A DNA stretch of 16,686 bases from CAYXBG01 sp964463145 (GTDB taxonomy: Bacteria > Acidobacteriota > UBA6911 > RPQK01 > CBDAPI01), in NCBI GenBank assembly GCA_964463145.1, contig CAYXBG010000033.1, positions 1 through 16,686 of the forward strand. The letters run 5' to 3'. A program made the position numbers and the translations under genes. Shown here in pieces: positions 1 through 7,109 of this stretch. Below the pieces are notes generated by a model that made no database searches, was not told the origin of the DNA, and saw only the letters and a list, made by a program, of their open reading frames with translations. The number at the start of each line of letters is the position of its first letter. The stretch's first letter is position 1.

Positions 1-102
1 AAGATCACAGAGACGGAGGTTGTGACAACGAGCGGGGATCATCTCCAGCAGACCATCATCGGACTGCATTCTTGTTTGGATGGATCCCAACAATTGCCTT
101 AG

Positions 103-348
103 GAAAAAAGTAGTCTGAGGGTCGTATTTGGCCCAGATTCAGGGTTTCATTACCGGATGATCGATGGGAATATGAAGGAGAAAATAAAAGGGGTGTGTGC
201 CAGGCTGATCTCCTCAAATGTAAGAGTCCGGGTGGAGTTAACGGATTCAGGAGACCAGGTTGAGACTCCTTCGCCTACCGAGGAACCGGCTGTCCAAGAT
301 TTCCTACGTGCATTTCCGGGAAAGTATGTAGTTGAGGTCGAAAACTGA
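103..348 (+). CDS. dnaX: C-terminal tail of DNA polymerase III tau/gamma subunit (DnaX), frame-disrupted and partial
   Basis: DnaX is the clamp-loader subunit of the replicative DNA polymerase. Only the end of a DnaX-like protein is visible. The frame open from 103 encodes LRVVFGPDSGFHYRMID, then a helical stretch, VRVRVEL, an acidic linker and a PAVQDFLRAFPGKYVVEV ending. This fits the usual DnaX tail, where a hydrophobic beta strand is followed by 'PxVqxFlxxFxGxvvxV'. The gene lies 2 bases before ybaB and just ahead of recR, the classic dnaX-ybaB-recR order. The similarity clearly begins upstream of the first ATG (157), yet this frame meets TAG at 100-102. The other upstream frame that stays open, from position 3, meets TAG at 111-113 right after an A-run. 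The gene is therefore frameshifted, uses recoding, or holds an assembly error. An independent 63-residue protein starting at 157 is the less likely reading. Confidence 0.6.
   Translation, partial: EKSSLRVVFGPDSGFHYRMIDGNMKEKIKGVCARLISSNVRVRVELTDSGDQVETPSPTEEPAVQDFLRAFPGKYVVEVEN
104..113 (+). other. A AAA AAG slippery heptamer followed by TAG in dnaX
   Basis: Bases 104-110 read A AAA AAG when phased on the frame that is open from position 3, and TAG follows at once (111-113). The same heptamer drives programmed frameshifting in E. coli dnaX. Here the conserved tail lies in the +1 frame relative to that phase: losing one A would join them, whereas a -1 shift reaches TGA at 116-118. It could be a recoding or transcript-slippage site, or simply a homopolymer indel. 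Confidence 0.4.
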
Positions 349-350
349 TT

Positions 351-644
351 ATGAAGATGAAGAAATTACAGCAGATGATGCAGAGAGCTCAGGCACTTCA
401 GCAGCAACTGGACGGAGAGATGGACGACCTGCTGTTTGAAGGTGTCGCTGGGGGTAGTACAGTCCGCATTGTAATGAACGGCAAGAAGTATGTGGACTCT
501 GTGACAATTGACCCCCAAGCATTGGATCCTGAGGACAGCCTGCTATTACAGGATCTGATTGCTAGAGCTTTCAATGATGCCTTGAAAAAAGTCGATGACA
601 AATTGGCTGAGCACGCGGATCGTCTAGGCGGGAGCCTATTCTAA
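351..644 (+). CDS. ybaB: YbaB/EbfC family nucleoid-associated protein
   Basis: A small DNA-binding protein of the YbaB/EbfC family, which forms dimers that bind nucleoid DNA and is encoded next to recR in most bacteria. The 97 residues have the family layout: an N-terminal amphipathic helix rich in Gln and Met (KLQQMMQRAQALQQQL), a central beta section (GSTVRIVMNGKKYVDSVTID) followed by a 'DPED' turn, and a C-terminal helix ending in LAEHADRLGG. Length is close to the usual 100-110. It starts 2 bases after the DnaX stop and ends 11 bases before recR, so the three genes are surely co-transcribed. A second ATG at 357 would remove two residues; the sequence does not decide between them. Assignment is secure from sequence and context. 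Confidence 0.93.
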   Translation: MKMKKLQQMMQRAQALQQQLDGEMDDLLFEGVAGGSTVRIVMNGKKYVDSVTIDPQALDPEDSLLLQDLIARAFNDALKKVDDKLAEHADRLGGSLF

Positions 645-655
645 TCGGAATTACA

Positions 656-1255
656 ATGACTGAATCAAAAGACCCTTTGCAGAGCGTTATCAACGAGTTT
701 AAAAAACTTCCTGGTATTGGGGCCAAATCTGCCCAAAGAATTGCCTTCTACCTCACTCGGTGTTCTAGCGAGGAGTGCGATGAGTTAGCGAGCTCGATAA
801 CTGAACTGAAGGGTGGGGTAATTCTGTGCTCCAAATGTAACGATATTAGTGGGATAGATCCTTGCCGCATCTGTTCAGATACCACACGGGAGCATAGTCA
901 GATTTGTGTAGTGGAAAAGCCCTTTAACGTACATACCATCGAAAAAGGTGGGCACTATCGCGGCACTTACCATGTTCTGCATGGGTCCATTTCACCTCTG
1001 AACGGTATTGGTCCTGAGGATCTAAAAATCAAAAATCTTTTTGATCGTTTACGGGAAGACGAGGACGCTGAGGTGATTCTTGCCACTAATCCCACGATTG
1101 ACGGAGAAGCTACAGCACACTACTTGACGAACTTGATCAAATCTTTAGGCAGGCGAGTGTCGCGCATTGCTTTTGGAATACCAGTGGGTAGTGACCTGGA
1201 ATATGCTGATGAAGTGACTCTTTCTAGGGCCATCTCTGGAAGGACCGTTCTGTAA
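656..1255 (+). CDS. recR: Recombination mediator protein RecR
   Basis: RecR acts with RecO (and RecF) to load RecA on gapped single-stranded DNA. The 199-residue product matches the family's usual length of about 200. Visible parts in order: an N-terminal helix-hairpin-helix (KLPGIGAKSAQRIAFYL, about residues 17-33); a four-cysteine zinc finger (C58, C61, C70, C73, in CSKCND and PCRIC); a Toprim domain from about residue 81 (ICVVEKP, then YRGTYHVLHG and the ISPLNGIGPEDL stretch); and the C-terminal Walker-like end SRAISGRTVL. It is the last gene of the dnaX-ybaB-recR unit. The following 163 bases separate it from a convergent sugar kinase, and no clear terminator hairpin is visible there. Confidence 0.97.
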   Translation: MTESKDPLQSVINEFKKLPGIGAKSAQRIAFYLTRCSSEECDELASSITELKGGVILCSKCNDISGIDPCRICSDTTREHSQICVVEKPFNVHTIEKGGHYRGTYHVLHGSISPLNGIGPEDLKIKNLFDRLREDEDAEVILATNPTIDGEATAHYLTNLIKSLGRRVSRIAFGIPVGSDLEYADEVTLSRAISGRTVL

Positions 1256-1418
1256 ACTATTTGGGCTCCTCCGGGTTGATGGTTACTTCCCGAACCGATA
1301 CGCCAAGACTCAGTTCTTAAAAAATCAATTTTCCTTTTCCCCTCAATCATTTATCAATTAAAATTAACTCGGTATCATCTTGTTACTACTGCGAAGAACT
1401 TTCGAGAGTTTTTCGGCC

Positions 1419-2312
1419 TCAGATTTGGGGTATCGCTCCCTGGTGAGAACAGACACGAGCAGAAAGATGAGTCGCCAGACGTGTTGTAACTGTTAGTGGG
1501 TAGTTACGAGATAGCCCGCAGAGAAGGCCTGCACAGAAAGCGTCGCCCGCCCCAACGGTATCAATCACCGGACACTGAATGGCAGGTTGGTAAATGGTTT
1601 CCTTAGGAGCCGCCAGAATACTACCGTCGACACCCAGCGTGATCCAAAGAATCTGTAAGTCAAATGCCTGTCGTATGGATTGGGCCCGCACATCAAGGGG
1701 CAGTTCAGATACTATCCCGGTAATTTTACAGACAATTTCGAACTCGGGTTTGTTGAGTTTAGCCATGTTGCAAAGAGCTAGGGATTCAGTGATGACACAT
1801 TCCTGGGGATGAGTGCCACGCAAGTTCAAGTCTAGTAGCCGGATGCGTGCATCACTACAGGAGGACAAAAAGCGTTGTATTGTTTTCCGGGAGGCTGAGT
1901 GACGTTGGGCGAGGGTGCCAAAGCAGACAACTTGAGCATTATTTGTGAGCCGCTCCAAATTCTCTGACCAGGGGATATGATCCCAAGCTACCTTATTGGG
2001 AATTCTATAACTGGGGGTTCCTTCATCATCTAGTTCGACAACAGCCTTCCCCGTGGGTAGATTTTGATCCGGGTGAACCCAGTTTGTAGCTAGACCTAAT
2101 TGTTGCAGTTTCCGGAGAATAGCATCCCCTTCCTGATCATTCCCAACTGCCGACACGAGTGCAGTGGGGTGTCCCAAGGTCAGGCAGTGAAAACAGGTAT
2201 TGGTGGGCGCTCCTCCTAAGGATCGACTGTTTTCTGGGAATATATCCCACAGAACTTCTCCTAGGCATATGATTGACCCGAGAGGAGAAGTCATCTGGTC
2301 TGGAATAGCCAT
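1419..2312 (-). CDS. PfkB-family carbohydrate kinase, fructokinase-like
   Basis: A ribokinase/PfkB-fold sugar kinase that transfers phosphate from ATP to a sugar hydroxyl; the best guess is fructose. Counting from the ATG at 2312 (297 residues), the N-terminal strand reads IICLGEVLWDIFP, the substrate-side motif is GGAPTN (residues 33-38), and the second PfkB signature is DTVGAGDAF, whose GAGD aspartate (D257) is the expected catalytic base. The open frame extends upstream only through a TTG at 2378 with a hydrophobic, non-family N-terminus, so I prefer the ATG at 2312; the next ATG at 2294 is equally acceptable. Neither has a strong ribosome binding site. The gene stands alone, convergent with recR and divergent from trxB. 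Substrate cannot be fixed without a neighbouring sugar transporter or hydrolase. Confidence 0.85.
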   Translation of the reverse strand: MAIPDQMTSPLGSIICLGEVLWDIFPENSRSLGGAPTNTCFHCLTLGHPTALVSAVGNDQEGDAILRKLQQLGLATNWVHPDQNLPTGKAVVELDDEGTPSYRIPNKVAWDHIPWSENLERLTNNAQVVCFGTLAQRHSASRKTIQRFLSSCSDARIRLLDLNLRGTHPQECVITESLALCNMAKLNKPEFEIVCKITGIVSELPLDVRAQSIRQAFDLQILWITLGVDGSILAAPKETIYQPAIQCPVIDTVGAGDAFCAGLLCGLSRNYPLTVTTRLATHLSARVCSHQGAIPQI

Positions 2313-2583
2313 TAGTGGTTTACTTTGCAGGAAATTAAGGAGACATGCTATCAGGAAAAATCTAATCTGGTACTGCAATGAGGTATGTAGAAATCACTTG
2401 TCGGTTTTGGGCCTAATTGTTAGACATACTTACAAGCAAGGGTAATGACAAGAAATACTGAGGCCTCCGTTAGGACCACTTAGATCTGAGGTTCGGATAT
2501 TTTAAGGGCAGTCCCTTTTGGAATTCGAATGAGGACTGGTGTAAGCTGCGTTTTTCATGTCAGGGGAAATTGGGAACTAAGTA

Positions 2584-3510
2584 ATGCGACATAATGTGAT
2601 AGTGATCGGTTCCGGGTGTGCTGGATCGACAGCCGCGATCTATACGGCGAGGGCCAATTTGCAACCTCTTGTTTTTGAGGGGCACGAACCAGGTGGACAA
2701 TTATCATTGACCACAGATGTGGAAAATTATCCAGGCTTCCCAGAAGGTGTTCAAGGGCCTGAGCTTGTAGAACGGATGAAAAAACAGGCTGAGAGATTTG
2801 GAGCCATCTACAAGTTGGAAGAAGTCGCATCTATTGATCTCTCGCAAAACCCTTTTACACTCAGGACGAATGAGGACAGCTATCAGGCCGCCTCTGTCAT
2901 TGTTGCAGCTGGGGCATCAGCTAAGTTAATGGGATTGGAATCAGAAAGAAAACTCATAGGGCATGGGGTGTCAACCTGCGCAACTTGTGATGGATTCTTT
3001 TTCCGAGACCAAAATGTAATTGTTGTGGGGGGAGGAGATACGGCGATGGAGGAAGCTACTTTTCTGACTAAGTTCGCCTCTAAAGTAACCGTCATTCACC
3101 GTCGCGATAAGCTAAGAGCTTCTAAGATCATGGCCGAACGAGCGATGGAAAACCCTAAGATAGATTTCCTGTGGGACACGATAGTCCTAGAAGTTCTGGA
3201 TCCAGCCAAGAAGGCTGTCGAGGCAGTCCGTATAAAAAACCTGAAAACCAACCTAGAGACAGTGATGCCAGTAGACGGAGTTTTTATTGGGATTGGGCAC
3301 CAGCCGAACAGTGAATTTTTTAACGGTCAATTGGAGCTGAACAGGCACGGATACATCATAGTAAAAGATGGCTCTAGAACCAGTCAGGAGGGAGTATTTG
3401 CTGCTGGAGATATCCATGATCATGTCTATCGACAGGCCATTACCGCTGCCGCTGCCGGTTGTCGAGCGGCGATCGATGCCGAACGTTGGCTAGAAAGTAG
3501 GAACAGCTGA
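2584..3510 (+). CDS. trxB: Thioredoxin-disulfide reductase
   Basis: A FAD-dependent, NADPH-using enzyme that reduces thioredoxin in the cytoplasm. At 308 residues it matches the low-molecular-weight bacterial TrxB type (about 310-320). Visible parts: FAD-binding GSGCAGSTAA near the N-terminus; GGQL at about residues 37-40; the redox-active CATC at 132-135; NADPH-binding GGGDTAMEEA (149-158); HRRDKLRAS for the 2'-phosphate; and the second FAD motif FAAGDIHDHVYRQAITAAAAG near the C-terminus. All key residues are present. It is preceded by GGGA-rich sequence and stands alone between a divergent sugar kinase and the SDR gene 113 bases downstream. A 5-bp hairpin (AAGGG/CCCTT, 2504-2517) followed by T's lies 67 bases upstream; I cannot assign it a role. 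Confidence 0.95.
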   Translation: MRHNVIVIGSGCAGSTAAIYTARANLQPLVFEGHEPGGQLSLTTDVENYPGFPEGVQGPELVERMKKQAERFGAIYKLEEVASIDLSQNPFTLRTNEDSYQAASVIVAAGASAKLMGLESERKLIGHGVSTCATCDGFFFRDQNVIVVGGGDTAMEEATFLTKFASKVTVIHRRDKLRASKIMAERAMENPKIDFLWDTIVLEVLDPAKKAVEAVRIKNLKTNLETVMPVDGVFIGIGHQPNSEFFNGQLELNRHGYIIVKDGSRTSQEGVFAAGDIHDHVYRQAITAAAAGCRAAIDAERWLESRNS

Positions 3511-3608
3511 CGGAGCCGCTTGTAACTTGTCGTGGCCTTTTGATCGATTTGGTTTGGCTATTTATAAATACTCAGAGAACGAAGATGTTTTCCAATTAAC
3601 GGACGTCT

Positions 3609-3614
3609 TATAAT
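3609..3614 (+). promoter_or_regulatory. Consensus -10 box (TATAAT) just upstream of the SDR gene
   Basis: A perfect TATAAT ends 9 bases before the ATG at 3624. No good -35 box is seen at 16-18 bases. If it is used, transcription would begin within a few bases of the start codon, giving a leaderless mRNA, which fits the missing Shine-Dalgarno sequence here. Confidence 0.4.
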
Positions 3615-3623
3615 CTCATTGTC

Positions 3624-4409
3624 ATGACAGATAAAACCTTTAATAAAAGTACTCTGTACCGGAAAGTAATCTTGGTCCCTGGAGGCTCCGGAGGTCTGGG
3701 TTCGGCATTAGTAACTCTACTGGCTAGAGAAGGTGCTACGTTGGTGGTTGGATATAGATCTAACCGACAAAGAGCTAAAGAACTGGCCAGTTCCTTGCAG
3801 GATGAGTGTGATTGTAATGTCACTTTGATCGGAGGTGATTTAACGGATCCAGATGTACGTCGTCAGTATTTGGAGGCCAGTACAAAGAATGGAGGAGCTC
3901 TGTATGGGTTGGCCTGCTTTACTGGTGATCCAGGCCGTGTTGAATTTTCTTCTGTTAGTAGACAAGAAATGCTGCCTTCCCTAACCTCAAACTACATTGG
4001 TCCACTCTTGATGGCCAGGGACTGCGCAAGCGCGATGAAATCGGAAAGAGTCTCTGGAGCCATTGTTTTTCTGTCTTCGATGCAAGCGGTGGGACTGTTT
4101 CCTGGAAGTTATAATTATTCAGGGCCAAAGGCGGCTTTGATTCACACTGCCCAGATAATGGCAAAAGAGATGGGAGGAGGTAGTGAAGGGATACGGGTAA
4201 ATGTGGTTGCTCCTGGAGTCAACCGGGCAGGAATGGCCCTTAAATCAATTGAATCTGGAAAATATGACTACTTTGTAGAGCAAGGTATCATCCCACGTTT
4301 CGGTAGAGCTGAAGATGTCGCCAGAGTAGTCCGGTTGCTTTTGGAACCTGATAACTATCTGACCGGACAGGTTATTACTGTCGACGGTGGGCTAACACTC
4401 CGATCCTAG
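3624..4409 (+). CDS. Short-chain dehydrogenase/reductase (SDR), FabG-like
   Basis: A classical-length SDR oxidoreductase (261 residues) using NAD(P). The nucleotide-binding glycine motif is PGGSGGLG (about residues 19-26), followed by the acidic turn GGDLTDP. The catalytic set is present: Asn in SNYIGP, Ser in FLSSMQ, and Tyr/Lys in YNYSGPKAAL. RVNVVAPG and the C-terminal YLTGQVITVDGG are typical of FabG-type members. The structural NNAG motif, normally after the fourth strand, is replaced by CFTGDP, which is unusual for a true FabG. It is convergent with fabF, so a role as a 3-oxoacyl-ACP reductase is tempting but not proven. No ribosome binding site is visible; a TATAAT lies 9 bases upstream. 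Confidence 0.85.
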   Translation: MTDKTFNKSTLYRKVILVPGGSGGLGSALVTLLAREGATLVVGYRSNRQRAKELASSLQDECDCNVTLIGGDLTDPDVRRQYLEASTKNGGALYGLACFTGDPGRVEFSSVSRQEMLPSLTSNYIGPLLMARDCASAMKSERVSGAIVFLSSMQAVGLFPGSYNYSGPKAALIHTAQIMAKEMGGGSEGIRVNVVAPGVNRAGMALKSIESGKYDYFVEQGIIPRFGRAEDVARVVRLLLEPDNYLTGQVITVDGGLTLRS

Positions 4410-4454
4410 AACAGTGAAAATATTTTCTCAGGTAAAAGCTGTTGGGGAGTTTTC

Positions 4455-4475
4455 CGGAGTTTTGACAGAACTCCG
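4455..4475. terminator. Inverted repeat between convergent SDR and fabF genes
   Basis: A perfect 7-bp stem (CGGAGTT / AACTCCG) with a 7-base loop lies in the 96-base gap between two converging genes, where a shared terminator is expected. There is no clean T-run on either side, so this is only a candidate. Confidence 0.3.
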
Positions 4476-4505
4476 ACCCGTTCAAAAAGTACGGAGGGTT
4501 CTTTC

Positions 4506-5774
4506 CTAGTCAGATATCCAACGACGTAGGACTAAGGATGCATTATGTCCCCCCATCCCAAAAGAATTTTTTAGAATGGTATCTAGATGAGATTCGCGTG
4601 AACCTTCCACGACGTAGTCAAGATCACAATCTGGATCAGTTTTAGAATGATTGATTGTAGGGTGGACACATTGTCTCTGCATTGAGACTAGGGTAGCGAT
4701 GATCTCGATTGCTGCACCTGCACTAAGTAGATGGCCTGTCATAGATTTGGTCGCACTGACTGGAATTCTATAGGCTCGATCTCCGAATACTTCTCGAATA
4801 GCACGTGTTTCAGCAACGTCGTTCATGGGAGTGGAACTACCATGGGCGTTAATGTAGTCGATGTCGTTTTTTTCTATAGATGCCATCTCAAGAGCCTGGC
4901 TCATAGCCCTTATATATTCGGCGACATCTGCACGCATTCCGGTAGCGTGAAAGGCGTCCGAAGTAGCAGAATATCCAAGGATTTCAGCATATATTTTAGC
5001 CCCTCTTTTCTTGGCCGACTGTAGACTCTCCAAAACTAGAAGGCCAGCCCCCTCACCCATCACGAACCCATCCCTCTGTGCATCAAAGGGGCGACTTGCT
5101 CTAGAGGGCAATCTATTATCCCGGGAAAGAACACGCATCGCACCGAAAGCGCCGATGGTGAGAGGTGTTATAGCAGCTTCAGCTCCTCCGGAAAGGATTA
5201 TGTCTGCATCACCTCTTCGTATTACCCAATAGGATTCACCAATAGCATGTGTGCTGCTTGCACAAGCGGTAGAGATACCCATTGTGACGCCTCGGGAACC
5301 GAGTCTGATAGCAATATTACCGGGCAGGGAGCTTGGGAGCACTTTTGGTAAAGCGGTTGGTCTAATCCGTCTGACGGCTCCTTTTGCGAGACTCTTGAAG
5401 CCTGTTTCTACGGTGTTCATGTCCCCCATACCGGTACCTACAATTACTCCTGTTCGTTCTGGCACGATAGAAGAAGTCGTCAATCCAGCATCCGATAAAG
5501 CCATGTCGGATGCGCTGAACGCAAACTGGGTTGCACGATCCAAACGTTGAGGACGATCCGAGATGGTGTTTGGATCGAAGTCCTTGACTTCTCCAGAGAT
5601 CCGAGTTGTGAACTGATGACGTTCCGAATTAGGCTCGCGGACATCAGCATCGAATAAAGTAATTGGGCCGATTCCAGATTGCCCACTGAACAGCGCGTCT
5701 TGGAAAGTATCCAGATCAGAGCCAATTGGGCTGACAACGCCCAGCCCGGTGATTACAACCCGAGTGCCATCCAT
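4506..5774 (-). CDS. fabF: Beta-ketoacyl-ACP synthase II (FabF)
   Basis: The condensing enzyme that extends acyl chains in type II fatty acid synthesis using malonyl-ACP. From the ATG at 5774 it has 422 residues, close to E. coli FabF (about 413). The catalytic triad is intact: Cys171 in STACASSTH, His311 in NAHGSSTP and His348 in MTGHLLSAG, with Lys343 in SATKSMTGH. All sit 8 residues later than in E. coli FabF. NAHGSS has Ser where Thr is usual, a mild change. The C-terminal FGMGGHNASLVLRR is typical. The frame stays open upstream to 5876, but the ATG at 5774 is the right start: it gives the family N-terminus (RVVITGLGVVSPIG) and has GGAG 8 bases upstream. It is divergent from the cyclophilin gene; no acyl carrier protein gene is nearby. 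Confidence 0.95.
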   Translation of the reverse strand: MDGTRVVITGLGVVSPIGSDLDTFQDALFSGQSGIGPITLFDADVREPNSERHQFTTRISGEVKDFDPNTISDRPQRLDRATQFAFSASDMALSDAGLTTSSIVPERTGVIVGTGMGDMNTVETGFKSLAKGAVRRIRPTALPKVLPSSLPGNIAIRLGSRGVTMGISTACASSTHAIGESYWVIRRGDADIILSGGAEAAITPLTIGAFGAMRVLSRDNRLPSRASRPFDAQRDGFVMGEGAGLLVLESLQSAKKRGAKIYAEILGYSATSDAFHATGMRADVAEYIRAMSQALEMASIEKNDIDYINAHGSSTPMNDVAETRAIREVFGDRAYRIPVSATKSMTGHLLSAGAAIEIIATLVSMQRQCVHPTINHSKTDPDCDLDYVVEGSRESHLDTILKNSFGMGGHNASLVLRRWISD

Positions 5775-5807
5775 ACTTTGTCTCCAAGAAGAACCGAAAC
5801 GGCCCGA

Positions 5808-5837
5808 AGTATAACATCTGGTTGCTATTAGTCTCGA
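5808..5837 (-). promoter_or_regulatory. Possible fabF promoter
   Basis: On the minus strand a TATACT (5808-5813) matches the -10 consensus at five of six positions. TCGAGA, 18 bases upstream, matches the -35 at four of six. It would give a leader of roughly 27 bases containing the GGAG of fabF. Confidence 0.3.
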
Positions 5838-5874
5838 GGTGCAGTCGCCTTTTATGAAACCCAAGTATTTGACC

Positions 5875-5904
5875 ACAGTACTGTAGTCTTTTTCCTAGTA
5901 CTGT
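5875..5904. repeat. Two AGTACTGT boxes 20 bp apart (candidate operator)
   Basis: AGTACTGT occurs at 5877-5884 and again at 5897-5904, exactly 20 bp apart (about two helical turns). The first copy sits inside a perfect 10-bp palindrome, ACAGTACTGT (5875-5884). The pair lies in the divergent region between fabF and the cyclophilin gene. The geometry suits a dimeric regulator, but the regulator is unknown. Confidence 0.4.
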
Positions 5905-5961
5905 TTGATACCTCTACGGGGATCGGTTGATTTTTGGGAGAAGTGTACTAATACTCGCAAT

Positions 5962-7086
5962 GTGATAAATTACCGCACTATTTTTCGGGGACTGCTATTT
6001 CTCGCGACTATTTTTTCAGGGGCCGAGCGACTCTGTGATGACCTGAAAGCCCTGCAAGTCTTGACTCCTGCTAAAAAACAAGTGGTTCTAGACACTGATC
6101 TAGGAGTTCTGGTTATAGAGGTCTATCCTCAAGACGCCCCCAATCATGTGAAAATTTTTCAGCAAAGAATCCGGGAAAAATTCTACGTTGGCACCACTTT
6201 TCACATGGCAATTCCCTGGGCCATCGTACAGGGTGGTGATCCTCTGACTCGAGATTCCACTAACCGTGAGAGCTACGGTATGGGAGGGTTGGGAGAACTG
6301 GATCGGGAGGTCAATACTATTAGGCATCGAGCCGGAACTGTCTCGGCAGTTCTTGTTCCAGGTAAGCCTAACAGCGCTGGAGCACAGTTCTTTATTTGTG
6401 TTACTGATCAAGTCCAGTTGGATGGAAAATATACGCCATTTGGTCGAGTAGTCGAGGGCATGGAGACGCTCGAGAAGATTTCAAATATTCCGACTGACAC
6501 CGAACAGATGCTCATCCAACGCATCGAAATCACTCGCACTTATGAGCGAGACCGCCCTCCCCCCCCTCAGATTCCTTTCCTCGATACGCCTGTCGAGGAA
6601 CTAAAAAAGAAGAGCGTCACAATCGCAACGAAATTAGGGGAGATCGAGATTAGATTTTTTCCCGAAGAGGCTCCTGAGCATGTCCGTCAGTTCCTGAGGT
6701 TTTCCGAAATGGGTCTTTACAAAGGGACAGAAATTCATCGTGTCGTTCCAGGATTTGTTATACAAGGAGGCTCTATTGCAACGCGTAACCCCAGGCCTAC
6801 TCGTACCGACATGGTGTATGTTCAACCGCTCAAAGGAGAATTCAGCAATAGGAAACATATTCGTGGCATTGTCTCTATGGCCCGCGGTGATGATCCGGAT
6901 TCTGGGTTGGATTCGTTCTTTATCGTGCTTTCTCCATCCTCTGGGCTTGATGGTAACTATTCAGTGTTTGGAGAGGTTGTCCGGGGTATTGAAACTGTAG
7001 ACGGTATTTCACAGGTACCTACTCGGGGGGAAACCCCGATTTTCCCCATCTATATCCAAGATGTTCGAGTGAACACTTTTCCTTAA
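5962..7086 (+). CDS. Exported protein with two cyclophilin-type peptidyl-prolyl isomerase domains
   Basis: Cyclophilins catalyse cis-trans isomerisation of peptide bonds before proline. From GTG 5962 (374 residues) the product opens with a likely signal peptide (basic residues, then GLLFLATIFSGA) and has two cyclophilin domains, about residues 41-193 and 218-374, joined by a Pro-rich linker (RDRPPPPQIP). Domain 1 keeps the Gln of AQFFI but reads FHMAIPWAIVQGGD, so the catalytic Arg (Arg55 of human cyclophilin A) is Met. Domain 2 keeps that Arg in IHRVVPGFVIQGG, but its Gln111 position is Ser (DSFFIVL). Both read LDG(K/N)Y where His126 would be. The open frame begins at a TTG (5905), which would add 19 residues ahead of the signal peptide; I chose GTG because it places the signal correctly. 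Probably a periplasmic folding factor. Confidence 0.85.
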   Translation: MINYRTIFRGLLFLATIFSGAERLCDDLKALQVLTPAKKQVVLDTDLGVLVIEVYPQDAPNHVKIFQQRIREKFYVGTTFHMAIPWAIVQGGDPLTRDSTNRESYGMGGLGELDREVNTIRHRAGTVSAVLVPGKPNSAGAQFFICVTDQVQLDGKYTPFGRVVEGMETLEKISNIPTDTEQMLIQRIEITRTYERDRPPPPQIPFLDTPVEELKKKSVTIATKLGEIEIRFFPEEAPEHVRQFLRFSEMGLYKGTEIHRVVPGFVIQGGSIATRNPRPTRTDMVYVQPLKGEFSNRKHIRGIVSMARGDDPDSGLDSFFIVLSPSSGLDGNYSVFGEVVRGIETVDGISQVPTRGETPIFPIYIQDVRVNTFP

Positions 7087-7109
7087 CCGATGATTAGGTG
7101 AAAGTAGTC

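Noticed and set aside
1120..1350. Minus-strand open frame of 76 codons overlapping the recR 3' end
   Set aside because: More than half of it lies antisense to well-conserved recR codons, and the peptide matches no family I know.
4506..5774. A biosynthetic (polyketide-like) cluster around fabF and the SDR gene
   Set aside because: FabF has standard housekeeping motifs, the genes are convergent, and there is no acyl carrier protein, acyltransferase or thioesterase nearby.
5775..5876. 34-residue extension upstream of the fabF ATG
   Set aside because: No similarity to FabF N-termini, and the GGAG site points to ATG 5774.
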